This document shows positions 18,245 through 26,777 of a stretch of DNA of 64,000 nucleotides, in pieces (position 1 is the first letter of the stretch; every line of letters begins with the position of its first letter). A program made the translations under genes and the position numbers. Source of the DNA: Sunxiuqinia sp963974515 (GTDB lineage: Bacteria; Bacteroidota; Bacteroidia; Bacteroidales; Prolixibacteraceae); assembly GCF_963974515.1 (NCBI RefSeq), contig NZ_CAXBDD010000001.1, forward strand, positions 96,227 to 160,226, read 5' to 3'. The notes beneath the pieces were generated by a model. That model did not search any database. It was not told the origin of the DNA and saw nothing but the letters and a program-made list of their open reading frames with translations.

Positions 18245-18499
18245 ATGGATAAGAAAATCACATTTAATGAATTGCGTAAAATTAAAGACAGCTTGCCTGA
18301 TGGTTCAATTCGCCAAATTGCGCAGGAGTTTGACCTTGAAGTTGAAACCGTCAGGAATTATTTTGGAGGCGCAAATTATGACCGTGGAAAATCCGTAGGG
18401 CTACATATCGAACCAGGGCCAAATGGTGGCGTAGTTTTGATTGATGACACAAAAATATTAGAACGTGCCCAGCAACTTATTGCCGAGCAAGTTCATTAA
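18245..18499 (+). CDS. Small helix-turn-helix DNA-binding protein
   Basis: An 84-residue cytoplasmic protein. Residues ~3-40 (FNELRKIKDSLPDGS, then IRQIAQEFDLEVETVRNYF) read as a helix-turn-helix. The tail is acidic and ends in a helix (KILERAQQLIAEQ). Similar ~80-90-residue proteins beginning KKITFxELRxIKDSLPDGS are common in Bacteroidota and are of unknown function. It is monocistronic, closed by a strong intrinsic terminator. Whether it regulates the cell-wall genes upstream or anything else cannot be told from the sequence. Confidence 0.75.
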   Translation: MDKKITFNELRKIKDSLPDGSIRQIAQEFDLEVETVRNYFGGANYDRGKSVGLHIEPGPNGGVVLIDDTKILERAQQLIAEQVH

Positions 18500-18521
18500 T
18501 TCGTTTAAAGTATTATTTTTG

Positions 18522-18556
18522 AAACTGCCTTATTTGAAATAAGGCAGTTTTTTTTT
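18522..18556 (+). terminator. Intrinsic terminator after the small HTH gene
   Basis: Perfect inverted repeat, arms 18522-18535 and 18537-18550 (AAACTGCCTTATTT and its complement), followed by a run of T. Confidence 0.9.
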
Positions 18557-18576
18557 ATCAATTAAACCCAGAAATC

Positions 18577-19368
18577 ATGACCCGTAATCTTACATTGATC
18601 CTTATCCTGGCCGTAACCATCGGCCTCCTATCCTGTCAGCCAAAAGCAGAAGCTTTATTTAATGGTGAAGATCTTTCCAATTGGGATATCTCCATTGGAA
18701 CCGCCTTAACCGGCTTCGACGATTTGAAAGACGCTGCCACCGCGGAATCAATTTTCTCAATTGTGGAGCAAGATGGCGAAAAGCTACTGCGGATCTCAGG
18801 CGATGTGAATGCCTCGATTGCTACAAAAGAAGCCTACGAAAATTATCACTTCCGCCTGGAGTTTAAACACGGCGAAGAAGTTTATACCAAACGTAACAGC
18901 GGTTTACTGTACCATAGCTTTGGCCCATTTGGTGCGGGACTTGGTACGTGGATGAGCTCCATCGAGCTCCAGTTGATGCACGAAAACCTGGGCGACGCTT
19001 ACATGATGGGGGATTCTTATGCCGAAATCCCCATTCGTAAACAGGGAAACAATCCTGTTTATGCAACCGATGGCGACCTGCTTTCGTTTGGCGAAAACCA
19101 AAACGGAGGTAAAATTGCCCGCAAAAGCTCCAACCAGGAAAAAGCGCTTGGCGAATGGAACATCGTCGACCTCTATTGTGTGGGACAAAAAGCCATTCAT
19201 GTGATTAATGGCGTGAAAGTGATGGAATGCCTGAACACTGGGATGCTGGTTGATGGACAGGTTCAACCCCTCAGCAAAGGAAAAATTCAAATCCAATCGG
19301 AAGGATCTGAATTGTTGATTCGCAAAGCCGAACTCACCCCAATCAAAACACTTCCTGAGAATTATTAA
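18577..19368 (+). CDS. DUF1080 / 3-keto-disaccharide hydrolase-like lipoprotein
   Basis: A 263-residue lipoprotein (MTRNLTLILILAVTIGLLSC, lipobox LLSC). The DUF1080 (3-keto-disaccharide hydrolase, concanavalin-like) blocks are ALFNGEDLSNWDI near the start, YENYHFRLEFKHGE, RNSGLLYHSF and MSSIELQLMHENLGD. The family includes 3-keto-glucoside hydrolases and many uncharacterised proteins near sugar-utilisation genes. No 3-dehydrogenase neighbour is present here, so the substrate is unknown. It begins 21 nt after the preceding terminator and ends at a bidirectional terminator shared with the helicase. Confidence 0.82.
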   Translation: MTRNLTLILILAVTIGLLSCQPKAEALFNGEDLSNWDISIGTALTGFDDLKDAATAESIFSIVEQDGEKLLRISGDVNASIATKEAYENYHFRLEFKHGEEVYTKRNSGLLYHSFGPFGAGLGTWMSSIELQLMHENLGDAYMMGDSYAEIPIRKQGNNPVYATDGDLLSFGENQNGGKIARKSSNQEKALGEWNIVDLYCVGQKAIHVINGVKVMECLNTGMLVDGQVQPLSKGKIQIQSEGSELLIRKAELTPIKTLPENY

Positions 19369-19391
19369 TCCCCGCTAACCATGCCTAATGA

Positions 19392-19426
19392 AAAAGCGGT
19401 GTGAACTTGAATTTCACACCGCTTTT
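19392..19426. terminator. Bidirectional terminator (DUF1080 gene / DEAD-box helicase)
   Basis: Arms 19392-19405 and 19413-19426 pair perfectly (AAAAGCGGTGTGAA with its complement), with T-runs outward in both directions. It lies between convergent genes. Confidence 0.9.
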
Positions 19427-19429
19427 GTT

Positions 19430-21175
19430 TTATCTTTTGGTCCGCTTGCGTTTAGCTCGCGGCTGATCCATTTGGCTCTTTTTCTTTTTTATCTTCGGAA
19501 CCGAAACGTGTTCCTCACCGGTTACCCGGTCAACCTCCAGCGAATGCCCATCAAGCGAAGAGCTGTTCATGGATTGAATCAATTCTTTCTCAAAGCGACT
19601 GTCAATTTCAAAAAAGGAGAATTTACGCTGAATATCAATCTTGCCGATTTCAACATTCTTCCGTTTTGAATGCTCATTAATCAAGCCTAAAAGTCGCGAA
19701 GCATTCAAGTTTTGCTTTTTACCTGCATTAATAAACAAACGGCTAAAACTCATACCGTCATTTCCATAATCGTTTCCTCGATCTCCTCGATCTCCCCGAT
19801 CACTGCCTCTGCCGCCGCGTTGCTTATCGTAGGTTTTCCGTTCCTGTCCGCGTACATTCAAGTCGGGGGCATTTTTATAATAGGCTAAAAAACGGTTAAA
19901 CTCGGCCGATACAAAGCGCTTCAGAATTTCCTCGCTGGTTAGTCCTTCAAATTTCTCCATAATGGCAGGCATGTAGGGATCGATTTTCGAATCGTTGACC
20001 TCTACTTGCGCCACTTTATCAACCAAGTGCATCAACTGCACCTCGCAAATTTCTTCTCCACCTGGCACATCTTTGCGCTCAAAACGTTTATTCAGAAGTT
20101 TTTCAATATGACGCAGCTTCCCAGTTTCGCGCATGTGCAAAATCGAAACTGAAATCCCGCTTTTTCCGGCTCTCCCAGTCCGTCCACTTCGGTGGATGTA
20201 TGCTTCCGGGTCATCCGGCAAGCTATAGTTAATTACGTGGCTCAGGCTATTTACATCCAATCCGCGGGCAGCTACATCGGTTGCCACCAACATCTGAAGT
20301 TGCCCCGTGCGAAAACGGCCCATCACATAGTCGCGTTGCGATTGCGATAAATCACCGTGCAAGGCATCGGCATTGTAACCATCTTCCATGAGCTTTTCAG
20401 CTACATCACGCGTTTCCATACGCGTGCGGCAAAAAACAATCGCATAGCAATTCGGGTAATTGTCAGCAACCCGTTTTAGGGTCGCATATTTGTCTCTGGC
20501 CTGAACCACATAATAATGATGCTCCACATTTGCAGCACCCTCATTTTTGCGTCCAACCGAAATTTCTTCGGGCGAATGCAAATATTTGTTGGCCAGGTTG
20601 GCTATTTCGCGCGGCATGGTAGCCGAAAACAAAAGGGTCTGTTTAATGGCCGGAGTTTCAGCTAAAATAGCGTCCAGTTCTTCCTTGAAACCCATATTCA
20701 GCATTTCGTCCGCTTCATCCAATACCATCCAGCGAATTTGGCTTACATTTAGTACTTTCCGCCTGATCAGGTCATGAACCCGCCCCGGAGTCCCGACAAC
20801 TACCTGTCCACCACTCCGCAGCTCACGGATTTGCTTGCTAATATCGGCACCACCGTAAACGGCAATATTCTTAAACCCTTTCAGGTTTTTTGAAAACGCA
20901 TCCAGGTCGCGGCTAATTTGGAGACATAACTCGCGGGTTGGACACAAAATCAGCGACTGAATATCTTTTTTACTCACATCACAGTTATGCAAAATCGGTA
21001 ACCCGAAAGCCGCTGTTTTTCCAGTTCCTGTTTGCGCCAGGGCAATCAAGTCGTGTTTGTTATTTAAAAGATGTGGAATTGTTTTCTCCTGAATAGGAGT
21101 AGGTTGCTCAAAGCCCATTTCTGAAATGGCGCTAAGCAGTTCGGGTTTGATGCCCGTCTGTTCAAATGTCATCAT
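19430..21175 (-). CDS. DEAD-box ATP-dependent RNA helicase with DbpA-type RNA-binding domain
   Basis: A 581-residue cytoplasmic helicase. The motifs appear in order: Q motif (GFEQPTPIQ), I (AQTGTGKT), Ia (PTRELC), Ib (TPGR), II (DEAD), III (SAT), then IV-VI in the second RecA domain (VATDVAARGLDV, HRSGRTGRAGKSG). After ~residue 435 comes a basic glycine-rich linker (RGGRGSDRGDRGDRGND). A DbpA/CsdA-type RNA-binding domain follows (SRLFINAGKKQNL, with FSFFEID), and the tail is lysine-rich. It probably works in ribosome assembly or cold-shock RNA remodelling. A TAnnTTTG element at 21288-21295 implies a ~105-nt leader. Confidence 0.93.
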   Translation of the reverse strand: MMTFEQTGIKPELLSAISEMGFEQPTPIQEKTIPHLLNNKHDLIALAQTGTGKTAAFGLPILHNCDVSKKDIQSLILCPTRELCLQISRDLDAFSKNLKGFKNIAVYGGADISKQIRELRSGGQVVVGTPGRVHDLIRRKVLNVSQIRWMVLDEADEMLNMGFKEELDAILAETPAIKQTLLFSATMPREIANLANKYLHSPEEISVGRKNEGAANVEHHYYVVQARDKYATLKRVADNYPNCYAIVFCRTRMETRDVAEKLMEDGYNADALHGDLSQSQRDYVMGRFRTGQLQMLVATDVAARGLDVNSLSHVINYSLPDDPEAYIHRSGRTGRAGKSGISVSILHMRETGKLRHIEKLLNKRFERKDVPGGEEICEVQLMHLVDKVAQVEVNDSKIDPYMPAIMEKFEGLTSEEILKRFVSAEFNRFLAYYKNAPDLNVRGQERKTYDKQRGGRGSDRGDRGDRGNDYGNDGMSFSRLFINAGKKQNLNASRLLGLINEHSKRKNVEIGKIDIQRKFSFFEIDSRFEKELIQSMNSSSLDGHSLEVDRVTGEEHVSVPKIKKKKSQMDQPRAKRKRTKR

Positions 21176-21287
21176 TGTATTTATTTTTATCGAAGAACAA
21201 CAAGTTCTCCGTACCCAATAAGCACTGATGACAATAAAATTTACTTTTCAATACACCCCTATGCCACCGATGCAAAAAATTGAGCTG

Positions 21288-21295
21288 CAAAGATA
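21288..21295 (-). promoter_or_regulatory. Helicase promoter (-7 element)
   Basis: Minus-strand TATCTTTG. It lies 112 nt upstream of the helicase start, leaving a fairly long untranslated leader. Confidence 0.5.
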
Positions 21296-21444
21296 GATTT
21301 ATTTTTCACACCTGATGCTTAGCTGTTTCTCATGTAAACTTCGTGTTAAGCCAATGCCCAACAACAGCCATTAAACTACTGAATAACAATGGATCCAATC
21401 AATACATTTCGTAACTTGTCATTCGAAAACAAAACTTTCACTCA

Positions 21445-21858
21445 ATGGGATACTCCTACTTGTTTACCTGCCGAAAATGCAACCACAGCCAACAACTGTA
21501 CGAAGGCTGGCGCTTTATGGAGCATGACCAAACGCCTGAGTCAATCATGAATTCAAACCAAATAAAACTACATTACAAAACCCGGCAAAAGATTAAAGCA
21601 TTGGCCCAGTCGCACGAACAACTCCAACTAAAAACTGAATATAAAATTTACCGCTGCCATCGATGTCTTCAACTGTCCGATAAGCTGGTTGTTGCCGTTT
21701 GGAATGGCGACCATCTGCTTCATCAAACCCAATTTAAATGTGCCAACTGTAACACGCGGCTAAAACACACCAATATTCACCGGGTGAAATTCGCCATCTG
21801 CCCCAAGTGCAAAAGCAAGCTGTTTGAAAAATCCAAAGCGTTGATGCTTTGGAATTAA
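21445..21858 (+). CDS. Uncharacterised zinc-ribbon protein
   Basis: A 137-residue soluble protein with four CxxC pairs: FTCRKCNH (~9-12), YRCHRCLQ (~71-74), FKCANCNT and AICPKCKS. These could form two treble-clef or ribbon zinc sites, the outer ones resembling rubredoxin knuckles. The segment between the first and second pairs (~20-65) is polar and helical (KTRQKIKALAQSHEQLQLK). It lacks a signal peptide. I do not recognise the family. It is followed after 35 nt by a small membrane protein and then a DUF202 protein, possibly one transcript. Confidence 0.65.
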   Translation: MGYSYLFTCRKCNHSQQLYEGWRFMEHDQTPESIMNSNQIKLHYKTRQKIKALAQSHEQLQLKTEYKIYRCHRCLQLSDKLVVAVWNGDHLLHQTQFKCANCNTRLKHTNIHRVKFAICPKCKSKLFEKSKALMLWN

Positions 21859-21893
21859 GTTTATATGATTAGTTTTACGCCAAAGTTTTACAG

Positions 21894-22142
21894 ATGACTG
21901 TTGTACTCGTTGCCCTCCTTGTTTTTTTTATCAACATTCCCTTTGGTTACCTGCGATCAAAACACAAAAAGTTTAGTCTGATGTGGTGGGTTTACATTCA
22001 TATTCCGGTCCCCTTCGTTATTATGCTCCGAATTTACAGTGATATTGGCTTCGCTTTTTACACCTATCCCATTTTGGTTGGGGCTTTTTTCGCCGGGCAA
22101 TTGGTCGGGCGGGTTTACCTTCCGAGCAAATGCGGGAATTAA
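21894..22142 (+). CDS. Small hypothetical membrane protein
   Basis: An 82-residue protein with three hydrophobic stretches (VVLVALLVFFINIPFGYL, WVYIHIPVPFVIMLRIY, YTYPILVGAFFAGQLVG), hence probably three membrane helices. It contains a positively charged loop (RSKHKKFSL) after the first. No family recognised. It lies 15 nt before the DUF202 gene on the same strand, so the two are likely co-transcribed. Confidence 0.6.
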   Translation: MTVVLVALLVFFINIPFGYLRSKHKKFSLMWWVYIHIPVPFVIMLRIYSDIGFAFYTYPILVGAFFAGQLVGRVYLPSKCGN

Positions 22143-22157
22143 GCTAAGGGCAATAGA

Positions 22158-22544
22158 ATGACCGATCTTAAAGAAAATACCACAAACGACAAATCCAGGG
22201 AATTTCAAGCCAATGAACGGACCTTTTTGGCCTGGATTAGAACCAGTATCGCACTGATGGGATTTGGTTTTGTCATTGCCAAGTTTAATCTTTTTCTCAA
22301 ACAGCTTTCATTTGTTCTTGAAGCGGAAGATTTCTCAGAAAAACCCCACGGAACAATAGTCGGTATGATCATGGTTGCAATCGGGCTCGTCATGGCTATC
22401 TTCGCCTACATTCAGTTTAAAAAGAATGCCAATCAACTTGCTTCCAATGCGTATGCTCCTTCATCCAAATTACCATTGTTGCTTACGCTAATTATTGCCG
22501 TCGGCGGAGCTTTTCTGATCGTTTATTTTCTTACCAATCGTTAA
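22158..22544 (+). CDS. DUF202 (YidH-like) membrane protein
   Basis: A 128-residue inner-membrane protein with the DUF202 signature ANERTFLAWIRTSIALMGFGFVIAKF, followed by an extracytoplasmic loop and two further helices (IVGMIMVAIGLVMAIFAYIQF and LPLLLTLIIAVGGAFLIVYFL). The function of the family is unknown. It follows the small membrane protein by 15 nt. Confidence 0.85.
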   Translation: MTDLKENTTNDKSREFQANERTFLAWIRTSIALMGFGFVIAKFNLFLKQLSFVLEAEDFSEKPHGTIVGMIMVAIGLVMAIFAYIQFKKNANQLASNAYAPSSKLPLLLTLIIAVGGAFLIVYFLTNR

Positions 22545-22604
22545 TTTAAATGACTGCAAATTCGCTATCTGCGAATGCAGCCGCAATTTCATCACCGATA
22601 TTTT

Positions 22605-22612
22605 TATCTTTG
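22605..22612 (+). promoter_or_regulatory. DUF4861 gene promoter (-7 element)
   Basis: TATCTTTG, 29 nt upstream of the DUF4861 ATG. No clear -33 box. Confidence 0.5.
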
Positions 22613-22641
22613 TTATTCGAATCAATAATCAGCAATACTTT

Positions 22642-23499
22642 ATGAAAGCACTATTCGTCTTATTTTTTGTCGCAATAATTGGACTACAGGTAGCAGCACA
22701 AAACAAAACAGCTGTGAGTTTATTCTGGAAAGATAGTCCGGAGCAAGTGAATATCATTGAGTCTGAGACTGGTGATCTGTATCAAAAAGTTGGGCATCAC
22801 GGGCCGGCAGTAGAAAATGAGTGGCTGGGGTTACGACTTTATTTTGACCACAAAGTAGCCATCGACGTGTACAATAAAACCAAACCTCAGCTCGAACTGG
22901 AAGTGGCCAAATGGTATCCAACCCCCGGGCAGCAAGAAGAAGGCTGGGGAGCCGACCAGTATAAGGCCGGCCAAACGGTTGGACTCGGAGGCGTCCGACT
23001 GTGGGATGGCGAGCAAGTTGTTTTACTCAATCCGGTAAGTAAAAGGACTGCCCGTGTAAAAAAAGAAGCTAACCAATCGTATATGGAAATGCTTTCAGAA
23101 AACGTCCCTTACAAGGGCGACAATATTGATGTGCTTATCCGGGTGACCGTTTACTCCGGAATACGCGAAGCCAAAGTAGAAGCTTTTGCTTTTAGTTCTG
23201 AACCCGTTCAGTTTACCACCGGAATTAATTATCATGAGGGAACCTCCACTAAAGAAGGCGATGGATATCTTGCCACCTGGGGCTTGCACCCCGAAGATGT
23301 CGCTGCCTTTCAGCTCAACATTGGCGCTGCAATCCTATATGATCCAAATGATTTTACACAAACTCAGAAAACCGACACCGAATACGTATTGATTTCCAAA
23401 CCAACAAACTACTTGTCGACTTGGATTACCTCGGCTTGCGAAAAAGAAAAGGATTTTGACGACCTGAAAGATTTCGTTGAATACCTCGAAAAATTGTAG
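22642..23499 (+). CDS. Secreted DUF4861 family protein
   Basis: A 285-residue exported protein (MKALFVLFFVAIIGLQVAAQ). It matches the DUF4861 pattern, with DLYQKVGHHGPAVENEWLGL, RLYFDHKVAIDVYNKTKPQL, the WGADQYKAGQTVGLGGVRLW block, and TTGINYHE followed later by YLATWGLHPEDV. DUF4861 proteins recur in Bacteroidota polysaccharide-utilisation loci (pectin, ulvan and related uronic-acid polymers), where their precise role is unsettled. Here there are no SusCD or lyase neighbours, so the link to glycans is family-based only. Confidence 0.78.
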   Translation: MKALFVLFFVAIIGLQVAAQNKTAVSLFWKDSPEQVNIIESETGDLYQKVGHHGPAVENEWLGLRLYFDHKVAIDVYNKTKPQLELEVAKWYPTPGQQEEGWGADQYKAGQTVGLGGVRLWDGEQVVLLNPVSKRTARVKKEANQSYMEMLSENVPYKGDNIDVLIRVTVYSGIREAKVEAFAFSSEPVQFTTGINYHEGTSTKEGDGYLATWGLHPEDVAAFQLNIGAAILYDPNDFTQTQKTDTEYVLISKPTNYLSTWITSACEKEKDFDDLKDFVEYLEKL

Positions 23500-23564
23500 C
23501 TTTCAAAATCCTGCTTCGTGCATGATTTTTTTCACATACCGCAACCACAAACCCCATAGATTGG

Positions 23565-24281
23565 ATGAGAACACAACGGATTCACTGTCTTCAGCATGTC
23601 CCGTTTGAAGGACTGGGCGCGATTAAAAGCTGGATTGAAGATCGGGAACACCATTTGACCTATACTCGCTTTTACGAAGATCACTATCAATTGCCTGATC
23701 TCAACCAATTCGATTGGCTAATTGTGCTGGGAGGTCCCATGGGAGTTTACGACGATGAACTGTACCCCTGGCTCAAAGCCGAAAGGAATTTTCTGAAGGA
23801 AGCAATTTTCGCTCACAAAACCATTCTTGGAATTTGTTTGGGTTCACAACTTATTGCCAGCGCCCTGGGAGCCAGAATCTTCAGCAACAAAGAAAAGGAA
23901 ATTGGCTGGTTTGATGTACAACTCACCCAGCAGGGAAAGCAGCATTTCCTTTTTCACGGGGTGCCAGAAACGTTCAAAGTCTTTCATTGGCATGGCGACA
24001 CCTTCAAGCTACCGGAGAGTGCTACGCACCTGGCTCGATCTGTTGCTTGCGTCCAACAGGCATTCAGCTATTCAGATAAAGTTTTGGGCGTGCAATTTCA
24101 TTTAGAAATGACCCCCGAATCTTTGCAAGAGATACTGAAAGCTTGCGACAATGAATTGATAAAAGACACCTACGTTCAAACGGAACAAGAAATTCTGTCC
24201 AACCAAGATGCCATGACAAACAATAACCAGCTGCTCCTCGCACTGCTCAACAAACTCGAAGAACGCTCGCTAACAAAATAG
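23565..24281 (+). CDS. Class I glutamine amidotransferase-like protein
   Basis: A 238-residue cytoplasmic GATase1 domain protein. It has the oxyanion region VLGGPMGVYDD, the nucleophile elbow GICLGSQLIA (Cys91) and the catalytic His-Glu in VQFHLEMTPE. No synthetase domain is attached, so it may act as a free-standing amidotransferase or a gamma-glutamyl hydrolase-like peptidase, in the GMP synthase-like (YfeJ/GuaA-related) group. It ends at a strong hairpin terminator shared with sucD. Confidence 0.85.
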   Translation: MRTQRIHCLQHVPFEGLGAIKSWIEDREHHLTYTRFYEDHYQLPDLNQFDWLIVLGGPMGVYDDELYPWLKAERNFLKEAIFAHKTILGICLGSQLIASALGARIFSNKEKEIGWFDVQLTQQGKQHFLFHGVPETFKVFHWHGDTFKLPESATHLARSVACVQQAFSYSDKVLGVQFHLEMTPESLQEILKACDNELIKDTYVQTEQEILSNQDAMTNNNQLLLALLNKLEERSLTK

Positions 24282-24291
24282 TGAAAACGAA

Positions 24292-24320
24292 AAAATCCCG
24301 CCTCCAGCGGGATTTTCTTT
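24292..24320. terminator. Bidirectional terminator (amidotransferase / sucD)
   Basis: Arms AAAATCCCGC (24292-24301) and GCGGGATTTT (24307-24316) around a 5-nt loop between convergent genes. Confidence 0.88.
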
Positions 24321-24323
24321 GTT

Positions 24324-25205
24324 CTATGCATTGACTTTCGCCAACTTTTCTTTGAGCAATCCTGGAATCTCGGAAGGCTCTTTAGCTACTGGCACATTGG
24401 CTTTGGCAAAGGCCTTAATTTTCTCTTCTGCTGTTCCTGAACCGCTGGAAATTATGGCTCCGGCGTGTCCCATTCTTTTCCCGGGAGGGGCTGTCTGCCC
24501 GGCAATGAAGGATACCACCGGCTTGGTCATGTGATTGGCAATGTATTCGGCCGCCTGCTCCTCCGCATCACCGCCAATTTCACCAATTAACACCACTGCA
24601 TCGGTTTCCGGATCGTTTTCATACATTTCAAGTAAATCAATGTAGTACAATCCAGCTACGGGATCACCACCAATACCGACAACAGTGCTCTGCCCCATAC
24701 CATTCATGGTCAACATATTCACCACTTCGTAAGTCAACGTGCCGCTCCGCGACATCAACCCAACATTTCCCTTCTTGAAAATCATACCTGGCAAAATGCC
24801 AACAAGTGCTTCATCGGGTGTAATCAACCCCGGACAGTTTGGCCCAATCAATTTGGTGCCGTTTCGCTTAATAATGGAGGTCACCCGAATCATGTCCTGA
24901 ATGGGCACACCTTCGGAAATAGCAACTACCAACTCAATTCCGGCGTACGATGCTTCCAAAATGGCATCAGCCGCAAAGGCTGCCGGCACAAAAATGATCG
25001 AGGTATTGGCGCCTGTCTTCTTCACGGCTTCAGAAACGGTGTCAAACACCGGAATTCCTTCAACCTCCTGTCCGCCTTTCCCCGGCGAAGTTCCGGCTAC
25101 GATATTGGTTCCATATGCTTTCATCCGACCGGCATGAAATTGTCCGTCACGCCCTGTAATTCCCTGCACCAGCAGTTTTGTATCTTTATTTACGAGAATA
25201 CTCAT
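24324..25205 (-). CDS. sucD: Succinyl-CoA ligase subunit alpha
   Basis: A 293-residue TCA-cycle subunit that binds CoA and carries the phosphohistidine intermediate. The Rossmann CoA-binding domain has LVQGITGRDGQFHAGRMKAYGT, the second domain has LIGPNCPGLI, and the phosphorylated histidine lies in RMGHAGAIISSGSG. The length is that of bacterial SucD. It follows sucC by 12 nt, forming the usual two-gene unit, here in the order sucC-sucD. Confidence 0.97.
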   Translation of the reverse strand: MSILVNKDTKLLVQGITGRDGQFHAGRMKAYGTNIVAGTSPGKGGQEVEGIPVFDTVSEAVKKTGANTSIIFVPAAFAADAILEASYAGIELVVAISEGVPIQDMIRVTSIIKRNGTKLIGPNCPGLITPDEALVGILPGMIFKKGNVGLMSRSGTLTYEVVNMLTMNGMGQSTVVGIGGDPVAGLYYIDLLEMYENDPETDAVVLIGEIGGDAEEQAAEYIANHMTKPVVSFIAGQTAPPGKRMGHAGAIISSGSGTAEEKIKAFAKANVPVAKEPSEIPGLLKEKLAKVNA

Positions 25206-25217
25206 TTTTTTTGATTT

Positions 25218-26360
25218 TTATGATTCCTGAACTCGACTTAACTCAATCGCTTTTTGAGCGGCTTCGCTCATGGTTTGCACGGTCGGCAATCCCTTCTCCT
25301 TCAACAAGGCTAAGCCTTCCTCTGCGTTAGTTCCCGACAAGCGCACCACAATGGGCATATCCGACTTGATGGTATCCAGCGCTTCGATTAAGCCACGGGC
25401 CACATCATCGCAACGGGTGATTCCACCAAAAATATTGATCATCACCGCATTCACATTCTTATCCGAAATCAGTATATTCATGGCGTCCACCACCTTTTGA
25501 GGATTGGAACTTCCGCCTATATCCAAAAAATTAGCCGGTTCGCCACCATACAGCTTAATCATGTCCATGGTGGCCATTGCCAGCCCCGCGCCATTAACCA
25601 TGCAACCGATATTTCCATCCAACTTCACATAAGACAAGCCTTTCTCGTGAGCTTCAATCTCTTTGCGTTCATCTTCATCAGCCTCACGCATCGCTTCAAT
25701 CTCGGGCTGCCGATACAGCGCACTATCGTCAAAGTTCATCTTGCCATCAATCGCCCATATCTTATGATCAGGCGTCAAAACCAACGGATTGATTTCTGCA
25801 ATGGTTGCATCGGTTTCCACAAAGAGAGTGTACAGCTTTTGCAGAATGTCAGCGGCTTGTCGCGCCAACTTCACATCGCCAAACAGTTGCATTCCAATTT
25901 CACGAGCCTGAAAGTCGAGCAAGCCTGTCAGCGGATCGATCGGGAACTTATGTATAAGCTCAGGCGTGTTTTTCGCCACTTCCTCAATCTCCACTCCTCC
26001 TTCAGCACTGGCCATCAGAGTAACCGATTTGGTGTTTCTGTCGTTAATCAATCCGACATAAAACTCCTTCTCAATATCGACCGCGTCCGCCAGCAAAATT
26101 TTCTCGACTGTTAGCCCTTTAATGTCCATGCCTAAAATTTGGCCGGCTGCATCAATGGCTTCCTGCTTGGTTTTGGCTAATTTTACTCCACCGGCTTTTC
26201 CCCGTCCTCCAACGAGCACCTGTGCTTTTACGACGACCATACCGTCTTTCTTTGCCATTGCTTTTTCTACTTCCTCAACCGATTGGCAAAGCACATCGTT
26301 CGGTACCGGAAGGCCGTATTTCTTGAAGATTTCCTTGGCTTGATATTCGTGTATCTTCAT
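25218..26360 (-). CDS. sucC: Succinyl-CoA ligase (ADP/GDP-forming) subunit beta
   Basis: A 380-residue ATP-grasp subunit. It begins MKIHEYQAKEIFKKYGLPVP and has VKAQVLVGGRGKAGGVKLA, NPLV in the nucleotide site (AEINPLVLTPD), LDGNIGCMVNGAGLAMATMD and the C-terminal NIFGGITRCDDVARG, typical of SucC. With SucD it interconverts succinyl-CoA and succinate with nucleotide phosphorylation. It is the first gene of the sucCD operon; no full TAnnTTTG match was found just upstream. Confidence 0.97.
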   Translation of the reverse strand: MKIHEYQAKEIFKKYGLPVPNDVLCQSVEEVEKAMAKKDGMVVVKAQVLVGGRGKAGGVKLAKTKQEAIDAAGQILGMDIKGLTVEKILLADAVDIEKEFYVGLINDRNTKSVTLMASAEGGVEIEEVAKNTPELIHKFPIDPLTGLLDFQAREIGMQLFGDVKLARQAADILQKLYTLFVETDATIAEINPLVLTPDHKIWAIDGKMNFDDSALYRQPEIEAMREADEDERKEIEAHEKGLSYVKLDGNIGCMVNGAGLAMATMDMIKLYGGEPANFLDIGGSSNPQKVVDAMNILISDKNVNAVMINIFGGITRCDDVARGLIEALDTIKSDMPIVVRLSGTNAEEGLALLKEKGLPTVQTMSEAAQKAIELSRVQES

Positions 26361-26777
26361 AAATTATTTATTAAAAAAGGTTAGAAAATTCTAGTTCGGT
26401 ATAAATGTATCAAAATATCTATAGGTCTGGAAGTATTTCAGACTACGCCCCACCCTATTTTATAACATATGAACAGCCGTTTTAATGAATTGTTTGTCCA
26501 AATATTCTATTTTATTGCAATCGATTGCATTTTCAGGACAGTGCCGTCTGATCGGCGTTAGAAAAACAAATATTTTCCTTCTGATTGCGCCTCGATGTGA
26601 ATTCGCCTAATCTGGTTTATCCGGAAATAAAATCCAGGCTTTCCGCTTAAAAATGCGGACTTCATTGGCTAAAGCTAAAAATAACCGTAATTTTGGCCGC
26701 GAATATTTCACTTCAAACGACAATATGAAGTTTACATGATCGCTGAATTTTACCTTTTCAGAATAATTAAATAACCG
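26361..26777. other. Non-coding gap with divergent promoters
   Basis: It separates sucC (minus) from the SIS gene (plus). The right half holds a clear promoter (26665-26695). The middle (~26440-26640) shows no supported gene or repeat. Confidence 0.5.
26665..26695 (+). promoter_or_regulatory. SIS-isochorismatase operon promoter
   Basis: TTG (26665-26667) and TAATTTTG (26688-26695) with a 20-bp gap fit the Bacteroidota -33/-7 consensus, giving an ~80-nt leader. Confidence 0.6.

Noticed and set aside
19388..19669. A short open frame at the terminator, plus strand
   Set aside because: It overlaps the bidirectional terminator and lies antisense to the C-terminal part of the helicase gene.
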